A stretch of 8,938 nt of DNA. It comes from 66-474 sp035606235. GTDB taxonomy: Bacteria > Pseudomonadota > Gammaproteobacteria > Xanthomonadales > Rhodanobacteraceae. Each line of letters starts with the position of its first letter. The first letter of the stretch is position 1. Made by a program: the position numbers and the translations under genes. Below the pieces are notes generated by a model. It saw only the letters and a list, made by a program, of their open reading frames with translations. It did no database searches and was not told where the DNA came from. Positions 1-6,095 of the stretch are shown piece by piece. The stretch covers positions 1 through 8,938 of the forward strand of contig DATNFU010000024.1 of the NCBI GenBank assembly GCA_035606235.1. The letters are read 5' to 3'.

Positions 1-1
1 C

Positions 2-598
2 GCCGACGAATTGCTGTGCGAACCGGAACATCGCGACAACGATCGTCTCTGCGCGGAACTGGAAGCCGGCCTGGCGCAGGTCGGCCTGCAAGGCCCGGAA
101 GCCGCGCAACTGGCACAACGTGTGCTCGATCTGCCCCCCGCGCAATCCACGCGCGAAGATCCGCCCACCCAGACCGAACTTGCGGTGCGCCTGAAAACGC
201 GTCAACGGCTCGGCGACGACGACGTGCCGAAACCGGAACGCGAGTCCGCGCCGCGCACACCGCTCAACGCCGAGGAGCAGCGCGCATTGACGCGGCTGCG
301 GTCGCTGCCGTTCGGCACATGGTTCGAGTTCATCGTCAATCAGCAAGGCCTGCGCGTGCAACGCAAACTGGCCTGGTACACGCTTGCCACCAATCGCTGC
401 CTGCTGGTCAGTGCACGCGGCGCCGCCGCACCGGAACGCAGACTGGAACAGGTTGCGCGCCTGATGGTGCTGGAGCAGGCGCGTCTGCTGCCGCAGCAAT
501 CCGAGACGTTGATCGATCGGGCATGGAATGCGCTGGTTGCAAATCTCCACCAATTCGGTGGAAAGCCGCAACGCGACAAGAATGCCACCGCGACATGA
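2..598 (+). CDS. DUF1631 family protein, C-terminal end (5' truncated by window)
   Basis: The reading frame is open from the first bases of the window to a TGA at 596-598, so about 198 C-terminal residues of a longer protein are visible; the true start lies outside. The first half is acidic and proline-rich and looks like a linker. From about 297 on, a compact block begins with LRSLPFGTWFEF and continues through VQRKLAWYTLATNRCLLVS to an Arg/Leu-rich helix that ends in LIDRAWNAL. I recognise this as the small beta-rich C-terminal block of DUF1631 proteins, large proteins of unknown function in beta- and gammaproteobacteria, from the pattern of Trp-x-Glu-Phe, Leu-Ala/Ser-Trp and a final Ala/Arg-rich helix. 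The downstream PilZ gene, 136 bp away on the same strand, makes a link with c-di-GMP signalling plausible but unproven. Biochemical function is unknown. The family call rests on memory of the family, not a search. Confidence 0.75.
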   Translation, partial: ADELLCEPEHRDNDRLCAELEAGLAQVGLQGPEAAQLAQRVLDLPPAQSTREDPPTQTELAVRLKTRQRLGDDDVPKPERESAPRTPLNAEEQRALTRLRSLPFGTWFEFIVNQQGLRVQRKLAWYTLATNRCLLVSARGAAAPERRLEQVARLMVLEQARLLPQQSETLIDRAWNALVANLHQFGGKPQRDKNATAT

Positions 599-642
599 AG
601 CTGCCTGGACACACGTTGTGTTCAGCCCCCTTGGCAAAGGGG

Positions 643-667
643 CCATCAAACCCCGGGGGTTTGATGG
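643..667. repeat. Perfect 12-bp inverted repeat (possible terminator-like hairpin)
   Basis: CCATCAAACCCC at 643-654 is the exact reverse complement of GGGGTTTGATGG at 656-667, with one base between, so as RNA a few central pairs would open into a loop. A shorter stem, CCCCTT...AAGGGG, sits just before it (about 627-642). It lies 45 bp after the DUF1631 stop and 68 bp before the PilZ start. No T-run follows, so it is not a standard intrinsic terminator; it could stabilise the 3' end of the mRNA or be a REP-like repeat. Nothing else was recognised in 599-734. Confidence 0.6.
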
Positions 668-734
668 ATTGCGGAAGTATGACCATGTGGGTAAGAGCGA
701 GATGCCAAGTGCTTCTCCACAACGGGACTGATCA

Positions 735-1082
735 ATGAGCACCTCCGAGCAACGCCGCGCCTCGCGCAAGCCTCCGCTCGCTCCGATCGAGGTCAGCGAC
801 GCACTCACCGGCGAGAACATCGGCCGCATCGGCAACCTGTCCCGCAACGGCATGATGCTGATCAGCCGGCGCATGCTCAACGCCGACGCGCTGTATCAGG
901 TGCGCTTCCATCTGCCCGACCGCGAGGGCCGCATGCGGCTGCTCGAAGCCGGCGTCCATGAACAATGGAGCGAACCGGCCGCGGTGCCGGGCCAGCACTG
1001 GGCCGGGCTTCGCATCATCGCACTGTCGGATGCCGACGAAACCGTGCTCGCTGAATGGCTGGATGGCCCGGAAGGCATGTAG
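735..1082 (+). CDS. PilZ domain protein (putative c-di-GMP receptor)
   Basis: This 115-residue single-domain protein carries both halves of the PilZ c-di-GMP binding signature: RxxxR at R7-R11 (RRASR) and (D/N)xSxxG at N34-G39 (NLSRNG), spaced as usual for the family. The rest fits a PilZ beta-barrel, ending in the HWAGLRI strand (about 88-94) and a short C-terminal helix. Proteins of this type are cytosolic and change partner behaviour when they bind c-di-GMP, typically in motility, pili or exopolysaccharide; the partner here cannot be seen. The ATG at 735 has a modest Shine-Dalgarno GGGA at 724-727, 7 nt upstream. It follows the DUF1631 gene on the same strand and may be cotranscribed with it, although a hairpin lies between. 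The stop codon TAG (1080-1082) is part of the GTAGG that opens a REP element. Confidence 0.88.
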   Translation: MSTSEQRRASRKPPLAPIEVSDALTGENIGRIGNLSRNGMMLISRRMLNADALYQVRFHLPDREGRMRLLEAGVHEQWSEPAAVPGQHWAGLRIIALSDADETVLAEWLDGPEGM

Positions 1083-1126
1083 GAACCCGCTTCCAGGTTC
1101 GTGGGCAGCGTCTGCGATCTGCCTTG
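1079..1126 (+). repeat. GTAG-type REP element, overlapping the pilZ stop codon
   Basis: The element begins GTAGGAACCCGCTT at 1079 and can be aligned by eye with the element at 4775: both share GTAGGAACC-n-GCTT, then GCAGCGT, then GCGATCTGCCTTG (here ending about 1126). The stem is degenerate here (CCCGC...GTGGG). GTAG-initiated palindromes are a known REP class in Stenotrophomonas and Xanthomonas. The remaining 1127-1271 is GC-rich with several CGCG runs and no recognisable promoter. Confidence 0.7.
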
Positions 1127-1271
1127 CTGCGCGCATCGGGAACGCGCGCGAACAGCGCGGTCGCGCGGCCTGGCCTCTCGGCACGGTCGCGCAAACGGGC
1201 CCCCGCCGTAGCTCTTTGCACCGTGCCGGACTTCGCGTCACCATGGCGCTTTCCGCACAGAACAAGCCGCC

Positions 1272-2606
1272 ATGACCGCCGCGCCTCAAGACAATCTCGC
1301 AGGTCTGTATCCCTCGCATCTCTCCGAACTGAAGCGCCGCGCCGAAGCCGCGCTCGGGCTGGCGCAACGCGATCATCTGGTGATCGCCGCCGGCCGTCCG
1401 GTGCTGCGATTTCTTGACGATTCGTATTACCCGTTCCGCGCCAACCCGCATTTCCTGCACTGGCTGCCGCTGACCGATGCGCCGGGAAGCTGGATCGTCT
1501 ACACGCCGGGCGCGAAACCGAAACTGATCTTCCTGCAACCCCGCGATTACTGGCACGTGGTGCCGGCCGCGCCCGCGGGTTACTGGGTCGAGCATTTCGA
1601 GATCGTCACCATCCGCAACGCGGACGAAGCCCCCAAGCATCTGCCCAGGGATGCCGCGCGCTGCGCGATCGTCGGCGACGCCAGCGCGGCGCTGGACGGC
1701 TACGCGCCGGAAAATCCGCAAGCCTTGATGGACTATCTGCACTGGCAGCGCTCGTTCAAGACCGAATACGAACTTTCCATGCTGCGCGTGGCCAGCCGCA
1801 TCGGCGCGCGCGGGCACGTTGCGGCGGAAGCGGCGTTCCGCGCCGGCGCATCCGAATTCGAGATCCATATGGCGTATCTGTCCGCCACGCATCTGGCCGA
1901 ACACCAGTTGCCCTACGACAACATCATCGCGCTGGATCGCCACGGCGCGGTACTGCATTACACGCATTTCGACCGTAATCCACCCACACATGCGCATTCG
2001 TTCCTGATTGATGCCGGCGGCGCGTTCCACGGTTACAACTCGGATATCACCCGCAGTTACGCGGCGCCGGATGCACGCGAATTCCAGGCATTGATCGACG
2101 CGGTGGAACGCGCGCAGCAGGGCTTCTGCGATGGCGTCCGCGCCGGCCGGAGTTATCCGGAACTGCACATCCGCGCGCATCATGTGCTGATGCAGGCCAT
2201 GCATGCACAGGGCTTCATCACCTGCAGCGCGGAAGCCGCGGTGGCGAACGGCATTTCCGGCACTTTTTTCCCACACGGTCTGGGCCACCTGCTCGGTATC
2301 CAGGTACACGACGTCGCCGGCTTCCAGCGCGACCAGCGCGGCGGCAGTATCGCCAAGCCGGAAGGTCATCCGTTTCTGCGCCTCACCCGCGAACTGCAAC
2401 CGGGCATGGTCACCACCATCGAGCCGGGGCTGTATTTCATCGACATGCTGCTTGATGAACTGCGCGGCAAGCCCGCTGCGCGCGACGTGAACTGGAAGAA
2501 AGTGGATGCGTTCCGCGTTTACGGCGGCATCCGCATCGAGGATGATGTGGTGTGCACGCAGGGTGAGCCGATCAACCTGACGCGCGAGGCGTTTGCGTCG
2601 GTGTAG
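1272..2606 (+). CDS. pepQ: Xaa-Pro dipeptidase (prolidase) PepQ
   Basis: This 444-residue cytosolic metallopeptidase of family M24 cleaves dipeptides with C-terminal proline. E. coli PepQ is 443 residues, so it is full length. The N-terminal domain (about 1-160) has the PepQ hallmarks LDDSYYPFRANPHF and a DYWH motif; the pita-bread catalytic domain follows. All five dinuclear-metal ligands are present: D247 (LIDAGG), D258 (NSDITRS), H335 (FFPHGLGH), E384 (TTIEPG) and E423 (GGIRIEDD), almost at the E. coli positions. The GLGHLLGIQVHD and YGGIRIEDD blocks are typical of PepQ rather than aminopeptidase P. The start is chosen because the N-terminus (LAGLYPSHLSEL) lines up with E. coli PepQ; no Shine-Dalgarno sequence is visible, but a 10-codon upstream frame (1243-1275) ends in TGA overlapping the ATG. 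The gene ends GTG-TAG-G, resembling the REP-embedded stops of pilZ and hom. It probably recycles proline from peptides. An adjacent amino-acid permease may be functionally related but is separated by 522 bp. Confidence 0.97.
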   Translation: MTAAPQDNLAGLYPSHLSELKRRAEAALGLAQRDHLVIAAGRPVLRFLDDSYYPFRANPHFLHWLPLTDAPGSWIVYTPGAKPKLIFLQPRDYWHVVPAAPAGYWVEHFEIVTIRNADEAPKHLPRDAARCAIVGDASAALDGYAPENPQALMDYLHWQRSFKTEYELSMLRVASRIGARGHVAAEAAFRAGASEFEIHMAYLSATHLAEHQLPYDNIIALDRHGAVLHYTHFDRNPPTHAHSFLIDAGGAFHGYNSDITRSYAAPDAREFQALIDAVERAQQGFCDGVRAGRSYPELHIRAHHVLMQAMHAQGFITCSAEAAVANGISGTFFPHGLGHLLGIQVHDVAGFQRDQRGGSIAKPEGHPFLRLTRELQPGMVTTIEPGLYFIDMLLDELRGKPAARDVNWKKVDAFRVYGGIRIEDDVVCTQGEPINLTREAFASV

Positions 2607-2637
2607 GCCGCTCAGGTTTCTCTCGACTCGAAGGACA

Positions 2638-2948
2638 GGCCGTGTCGAGGTGAGCTTTGCGCGCTGCCGCGATGCTGCAGCGACGAAGCCGAGCGCGAGC
2701 AAGGGCGAACCGGGGCTTTCGCTGGGTGCGTTGGACCGCAGCTCGCGCCGGTGAGCGCACGCAAGGATGTGCGGGCGGGAAATGCCCATCACCAATGGTT
2801 GCTTGCGTGATCAATTCGCACCGGCGCGCGCGCGGCAGGAGCAAGGGCAACCGAGCCGAGCCGGCGAGACCGGCGCTTCCAGCGCAAATGGTCTTGGCTA
2901 CTTTTGCCGAGACAAAAGTAGCCCGCGCCTCGGGACGGCGCGGAAAAG
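2638..2948 (+). repeat. 311-bp dispersed repeat, copy A
   Basis: This stretch aligns over its whole length with the reverse complement of 7627-7937, which is also 311 bp, at roughly 75-85% identity by eye. Landmarks in order are GGCCGTGTCGA at 2638, GAGCAAGGGCGAACCGG, GCGCCGGTGAGCGCACGCA, GCGGGCGGGAAATGCC, TTGCTTGCGTGATCA, GAGCAAGGGC, CCGGCGAGAC, a hairpin at 2896-2923, and a GGGACGGC(G/A)CGGAAAAG end. The two copies differ by indels that break any shared reading frame, so it behaves as non-coding. It occupies most of the 522-bp gap between pepQ and the permease gene. Confidence 0.88.
2896..2923. repeat. Hairpin inside repeat copy A
   Basis: GGCTACTTTTG (2896-2906) and CAAAAGTAGCC (2913-2923) form a perfect 11-bp stem with a 6-nt loop. 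The same place in copy B (7652-7679) has a different but equally perfect stem, so pairing is preserved while sequence changes. Confidence 0.85.
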
Positions 2949-2985
2949 GACAGGGATTTCCAACTGCCAAATCAGAACAAAGACA

Positions 2986-3012
2986 CTGGCTCCCGGCTTT
3001 CGCCGGGATGGC
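2986..3012. repeat. Small palindromic repeat (CCCGGC-TTTC-GCCGGG type)
   Basis: CCCGGC (2992-2997) and GCCGGG (3002-3007) form a 6-bp stem around TTTC, in the context CTGGCTCCCGGC...GGGATGGCGA. This is a widespread proteobacterial intergenic repeat that often yields spurious peptides resembling WIPAFAGMT; here the + frame reads WLPAFAGM. It is non-coding. Between it and the permease (3013-3128) no convincing -10/-35 pair was found. Confidence 0.65.
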
Positions 3013-3090
3013 GAATGAAAGTTGTCGCGGCTGGCGCGATGTCCGCCACCACGCAGACGCGCAGCGCGTGATCTGCGATCATCCGCGGAT

Positions 3091-3120
3091 TCGTACCATG
3101 GATGGTTCACGTACGAGGGG
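3091..3120 (+). promoter_or_regulatory. Leader of the permease gene: inverted repeat touching the Shine-Dalgarno
   Basis: TCGTAC (3091-3096) and GTACGA (3111-3116) are perfect inverted arms separated by 14 nt. The right arm runs into the strong Shine-Dalgarno GAGGGG (3115-3120), 8 nt before the ATG at 3129. It could be a dimeric operator half-site pair or a weak hairpin that partly masks the ribosome site; neither is shown. The Shine-Dalgarno itself is what fixes the start at 3129. Confidence 0.45.
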
Positions 3121-3128
3121 TTGCATCC

Positions 3129-4742
3129 ATGTCCAACGAATTCGCCATCCGCCGCCATGTCGGCGGCTTCGCGCTGATGCTCACCGGCCTGGGCTCGATC
3201 ATCGGCTCGGGGTGGTTATTCGGCGCCTGGCGCGCGGCGGAACTGGCCGGCCCCGGCGCGATCTGGGCATGGATCATCGGCGCAGTGGTTATCCTGTTCA
3301 TCGCGATCACCTACGCCGAACTCGGCGCGATGTTTCCGGAGTCCGGCGGCATGGTTCGCTATGGCCATTATTCGCACGGAAGTCTGGTCGGCTTCATTGC
3401 CGCGTGGGCCAACTGGATCGCGATCGCCTCGGTAATTCCGGTCGAAGCGGAAGCCTCGGTGCAATACATGTCGTCATGGCCGTGGGCGTGGGCGCAGGAT
3501 CTGTTCCACCGCGCGCCCGGCGGCGCCGGACAATTGAGCACCACCGGCCTCGCGATCGCCGCCGTGCTGGTGATCGCATATTTCCTGCTGAACTTCTGGA
3601 GCGTGAAACTTTTTGCCAAGACCAACACGGCAATCACGCTCTACAAGCTGGTGGTGCCGGCATTGACCGCGATCGCATTGATGGCGACATCGTTTCATCC
3701 GGAAAATTTCCATATCGGCGCGCACGGCGGCGTGCACGCGATCAGCATCTCGGCGGTGCTGACGGCGGTCGCCATCAGCGGCATCGTGTTCAGCTTCAAC
3801 GGCTTCCAGAGCCCGGTGAATCTTGCCGGCGAGGCGCGCAACCCCGGCCGCAGCGTGCCGTTTGCGGTGATAGGTTCGATCCTGCTGGCAACGGTTGTGT
3901 ATCTGCTGTTGCAGGTCGCGTTTCTGGGTGCGGTGGATCCGGCGCAACTGGCGCAAGGTGGCTGGGCATCGCTGGCGTACAGCTCGCCGTTCGCACAGCT
4001 CGCGCTGGCGTTGAACCTCAACTGGTTGGCGCTGCTGCTGTATTCCGATGCCTTCATCAGCCCGAGCGGCACCGGTGCAACGTATACCGCGACCACCGCG
4101 CGCATGCTCTACGGCATGGAACGCAACGGCACACTACCGGCCGTGTTCGGCAAGGTGCACCCGCGTTACGGCATTCCGCGCCCGGCGATGTGGCTGAACC
4201 TGGTCGTCGCGTTCATTTTTTTGTTCTTCTTCCGTGGCTGGGCAACGCTGGCCGAAGTGATTTCCGTGGCGACCATCATTTCCTATCTCACCGGGCCGGT
4301 CAGCGTGTCGGTGCTTCGACGCACGGCACCCGACCTGCATCGCCCGCTGCGGGTGCCGGCGTTGCGATTGATCGCCTGCCTTGCATTCGTGTTCTCCACC
4401 GAACTGTTGTATTGGGCACGCTGGCCGCGTACGGGTGAAATCATTTTGTTGATGGTGGTCGCGCTGCCGATCTGGTTGTACTACGCGGTCAGGCGCGGAC
4501 GGATGCACTTCACGCAGCAATTGCGCGGCGCGGCGTGGCTGATCTTCTATCTGCCGGTGATCGCCGCGCTGTCGTGGGCCGGCAGCGAAAAATTCGGCGG
4601 CCGGAATTACCTCACGTTCGGCTGGGATCTGCTGGTGGTTGCGATCTTCGGCGTGGTGTTCTTCGCCTGGGGCCTGGCCTGCGGCTGGCGCACCCCGGAT
4701 GTGGAACAGGCCACCGCGCAACACGCGGCGATCAAGGATTGA
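3129..4742 (+). CDS. APC-superfamily amino-acid permease (YveA/aspartate-proton symporter-like)
   Basis: This 537-residue inner-membrane protein has about 12 hydrophobic spans. Span 1 carries the unwound-helix substrate motif GSIIGSGWLFGAW (22-34); it is followed by TYAELGAMFPESGGMVRYGHYSHG (61-84), NFWSVKLFAKTN (155-166) and the APC signature GEARNPGRSVP (234-244). This order and spacing closely recall Bacillus YveA, reported as an aspartate-proton symporter, including YAELGA..P..GG..RY..YSHG, LNYWSVK.FAK.N and the C-terminal QQL...WLI segment; substrate remains inferred. Two histidines in TSFHPENFHIG and the basic TAPDLHRPLR loop are also visible. ATG 3129 is preferred to the in-frame ATG 3102 because it has GAGGGG 8 nt upstream and begins MSNEFAIRRHVGGF, as expected just before span 1. 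The gene stands alone, preceded by repeats and followed by a REP cluster that separates it from the convergent hom gene. Confidence 0.92.
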   Translation: MSNEFAIRRHVGGFALMLTGLGSIIGSGWLFGAWRAAELAGPGAIWAWIIGAVVILFIAITYAELGAMFPESGGMVRYGHYSHGSLVGFIAAWANWIAIASVIPVEAEASVQYMSSWPWAWAQDLFHRAPGGAGQLSTTGLAIAAVLVIAYFLLNFWSVKLFAKTNTAITLYKLVVPALTAIALMATSFHPENFHIGAHGGVHAISISAVLTAVAISGIVFSFNGFQSPVNLAGEARNPGRSVPFAVIGSILLATVVYLLLQVAFLGAVDPAQLAQGGWASLAYSSPFAQLALALNLNWLALLLYSDAFISPSGTGATYTATTARMLYGMERNGTLPAVFGKVHPRYGIPRPAMWLNLVVAFIFLFFFRGWATLAEVISVATIISYLTGPVSVSVLRRTAPDLHRPLRVPALRLIACLAFVFSTELLYWARWPRTGEIILLMVVALPIWLYYAVRRGRMHFTQQLRGAAWLIFYLPVIAALSWAGSEKFGGRNYLTFGWDLLVVAIFGVVFFAWGLACGWRTPDVEQATAQHAAIKD

Positions 4743-4774
4743 GTCGCACCATGAACGCCTGCTGCGGGCGTCGT

Positions 4775-4836
4775 GTAGGAACCAGCTTGCTGGTCGAACA
4801 TGCAGCGTTAGCGATCTGCCTTGAACGGCAGATCGC
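4775..4836 (+). repeat. GTAG-type REP element with second stem
   Basis: GTAGGA at 4775 is followed by the stem ACCAGC (4781-4786) / GCTGGT (4789-4794) around TT, the usual REP form. Next comes a perfect 10-bp stem, GCGATCTGCC (4811-4820) and GGCAGATCGC (4827-4836), with a 6-nt loop. It starts 33 bp after the permease stop and may act as a 3' end stabiliser or Rho-independent-like structure, although no T-run follows. Confidence 0.8.
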
Positions 4837-4906
4837 GCTGCGTGTGAGGGTAAGGCATGGATGCCGATCGAAAACGCCGCCAAGGACGGCTCCTTGCGAA
4901 CACTAT

Positions 4907-4926
4907 GCTTGCGAACAAGCTCCTAC
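4907..4926 (-). repeat. GTAG-type REP element, inverted copy
   Basis: Read on the minus strand it is GTAGGAGCTTG-TTCG-CAAGC, with GCTTG/CAAGC as the stem. Two more small stems lie nearby: AAGGA/TCCTT at 4882-4895 and CGCCTG/CAGGCG at 4943-4958. The whole 255-bp gap between the convergent permease and hom genes is thus palindromic sequence and holds no gene. Confidence 0.7.
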
Positions 4927-4975
4927 AAGCCGCCTTTGTCGGCGCCTGCTTTCAGGCGACAGAGGTCTGCCAAAC

Positions 4976-5001
4976 CGGTCGCTTTGCAAGCAGGTTCCTA
5001 C
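4976..5001 (-). repeat. GTAG-type REP element overlapping the hom stop codon
   Basis: On the minus strand it reads GTAGGAACCTGCTTGCAAAGC, beginning at 5001 with the last base of the final valine codon (GTG) of hom; TAG at 5000-4998 is the stop. The stem (GCTT/AAGC) is short and imperfect. Orientation is opposite to the element at 4775, so the cluster is bounded by outward GTAG ends. Confidence 0.7.
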
Positions 5002-6095
5002 ACCGCCAAGGCCAGCGGCGCCGTCACGCGCTCGCGCAATGCCAGCACGTCCGCGAGCAATGCCTGGGCGGTAACCTCGGGGCCGGCGCCCGCGCCCTGG
5101 ATTACCAGCGGCTGCGCGTGATAACGCGCGGTGGTCAACGCGAACAGGTTATCGCAACCGTTCAGCCGCGCCGCCGGATGTGTCGTTTCCACTTCACACA
5201 GGCCAACCCGGGCCTTGCCGCGCGCATCCAGCCGCGCGAGATAGCGCAGCACCTTGCCGCGCGCGCGCGCCGCGTGCAATCGTGCCGCCAACTCTTCATC
5301 GAGCTCGCAAGCACGCATGCGGAAATCCTCCGCATCCACGCCGCGCAATTGCGGCGGCACCAGATTTTCTATTTCCACTTCGTGCTCATCCAGCGCAAAC
5401 CCCGAGGCGCGCGCCAGGATCAGCAATTTGCGCGCGGCGTCGCTGCCTGCAAGATCCGCGCGCGAATCGGGTTCCGTGTAGCCCCAGGCGCGCGCCTCGG
5501 CCAGTAAGGCGGAGAACAAACGCGTGCCGTCAAAATGATTGAACAACCATGACAGCGACCCCGAGAACACTCCTTCCAGCGCCAGCAGCCGATCGCCCGC
5601 ACCGCGCAGACGACGCAACGTGGACAGCACCGGCAAGCCCGCACCGACCGAGGCGGAATCGCCATAAACGCTGGCGCCCGCGCGGGTGGCGGCATGCACC
5701 GACTGCCATGCGACCAGCGCGCCGCCCACGCCAAGCTTGTTGGCTGTGACTACGTCGTAGCCGGCGCGCAACCATTCCGCATGCCTGCCAGCCACCAGGG
5801 GTGACGCGGTGGCGTCGATGACAACGCGGCGATCGCAACCGAATGCATCCAGTGCTGCCAGCAGCACGGCGTCGTCGCGGACCTTGCCATCCGAATCCAG
5901 CCGCGAGCGCGCATTCGCCACGCTCAATCCATTTTCGTCGGCAACCTGCACGCGCGAATTCGCCACGCCGACCAATGCGATACCGATCCGGCTGGCCGGT
6001 CCCAACTGCTGCAACAGCGCATGGCCAACCGCACCGGTGCCGAGCAATACCACGCCGATGCGCGGCGCGGTCGCGAAAGAGATCGGCGCGTTCAT
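4998..6095 (-). CDS. hom: Homoserine dehydrogenase (monofunctional, ThrA/MetL-type catalytic domain)
   Basis: This 365-residue cytosolic enzyme reduces aspartate semialdehyde to homoserine with NAD(P)H, the branch point to methionine and threonine. The Rossmann motif GTGAVG is at 19-24 and VANSR at 44-48; TANK (117-120) is the conserved active-site lysine region. The family signature spans 201-223 (ARAWGYTEPDS...AARK), with D219 and K223 as the expected catalytic pair; S211 replaces the usual proline of the signature. A C-terminal GAGAGPEVTAQALLADV block closes the domain. The sequence resembles the dehydrogenase half of E. coli ThrA/MetL (FSGSLSWLFNHFDG region), but there is no aspartokinase and no ACT domain, so threonine feedback through ACT is not expected. 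The start is ATG 6095: it overlaps the metB stop as ATGA, has GAGG 7 nt upstream, and gives the normal N-terminus. An earlier in-frame ATG at 6170 lies within metB and is unlikely. Translation is probably coupled to metB. Confidence 0.94.
   Translation of the reverse strand: MNAPISFATAPRIGVVLLGTGAVGHALLQQLGPASRIGIALVGVANSRVQVADENGLSVANARSRLDSDGKVRDDAVLLAALDAFGCDRRVVIDATASPLVAGRHAEWLRAGYDVVTANKLGVGGALVAWQSVHAATRAGASVYGDSASVGAGLPVLSTLRRLRGAGDRLLALEGVFSGSLSWLFNHFDGTRLFSALLAEARAWGYTEPDSRADLAGSDAARKLLILARASGFALDEHEVEIENLVPPQLRGVDAEDFRMRACELDEELAARLHAARARGKVLRYLARLDARGKARVGLCEVETTHPAARLNGCDNLFALTTARYHAQPLVIQGAGAGPEVTAQALLADVLALRERVTAPLALAV

Noticed and set aside
732..2795. 687-codon open frame on the minus strand
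   Set aside because: It lies antisense to pilZ and pepQ, both with complete diagnostic motifs. Its translation is Arg/Ala/His-rich without a recognisable domain; long antisense frames are common at this GC content.
3102..3128. Earlier ATG for the permease at 3102
   Set aside because: It adds nine residues without homology and lacks a ribosome site, while ATG 3129 has GAGGGG 8 nt upstream.
2657..4438. 593-codon + frame running through the repeat and the permease gene
   Set aside because: It is out of frame with the permease, which has clear membrane spans and a Shine-Dalgarno; the translation is Arg/Gly-rich and crosses two non-coding repeats.
4743..4997. CRISPR-like array in the palindromic gap
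   Set aside because: The repeats are unequal palindromes of different length and orientation with no regular spacers.
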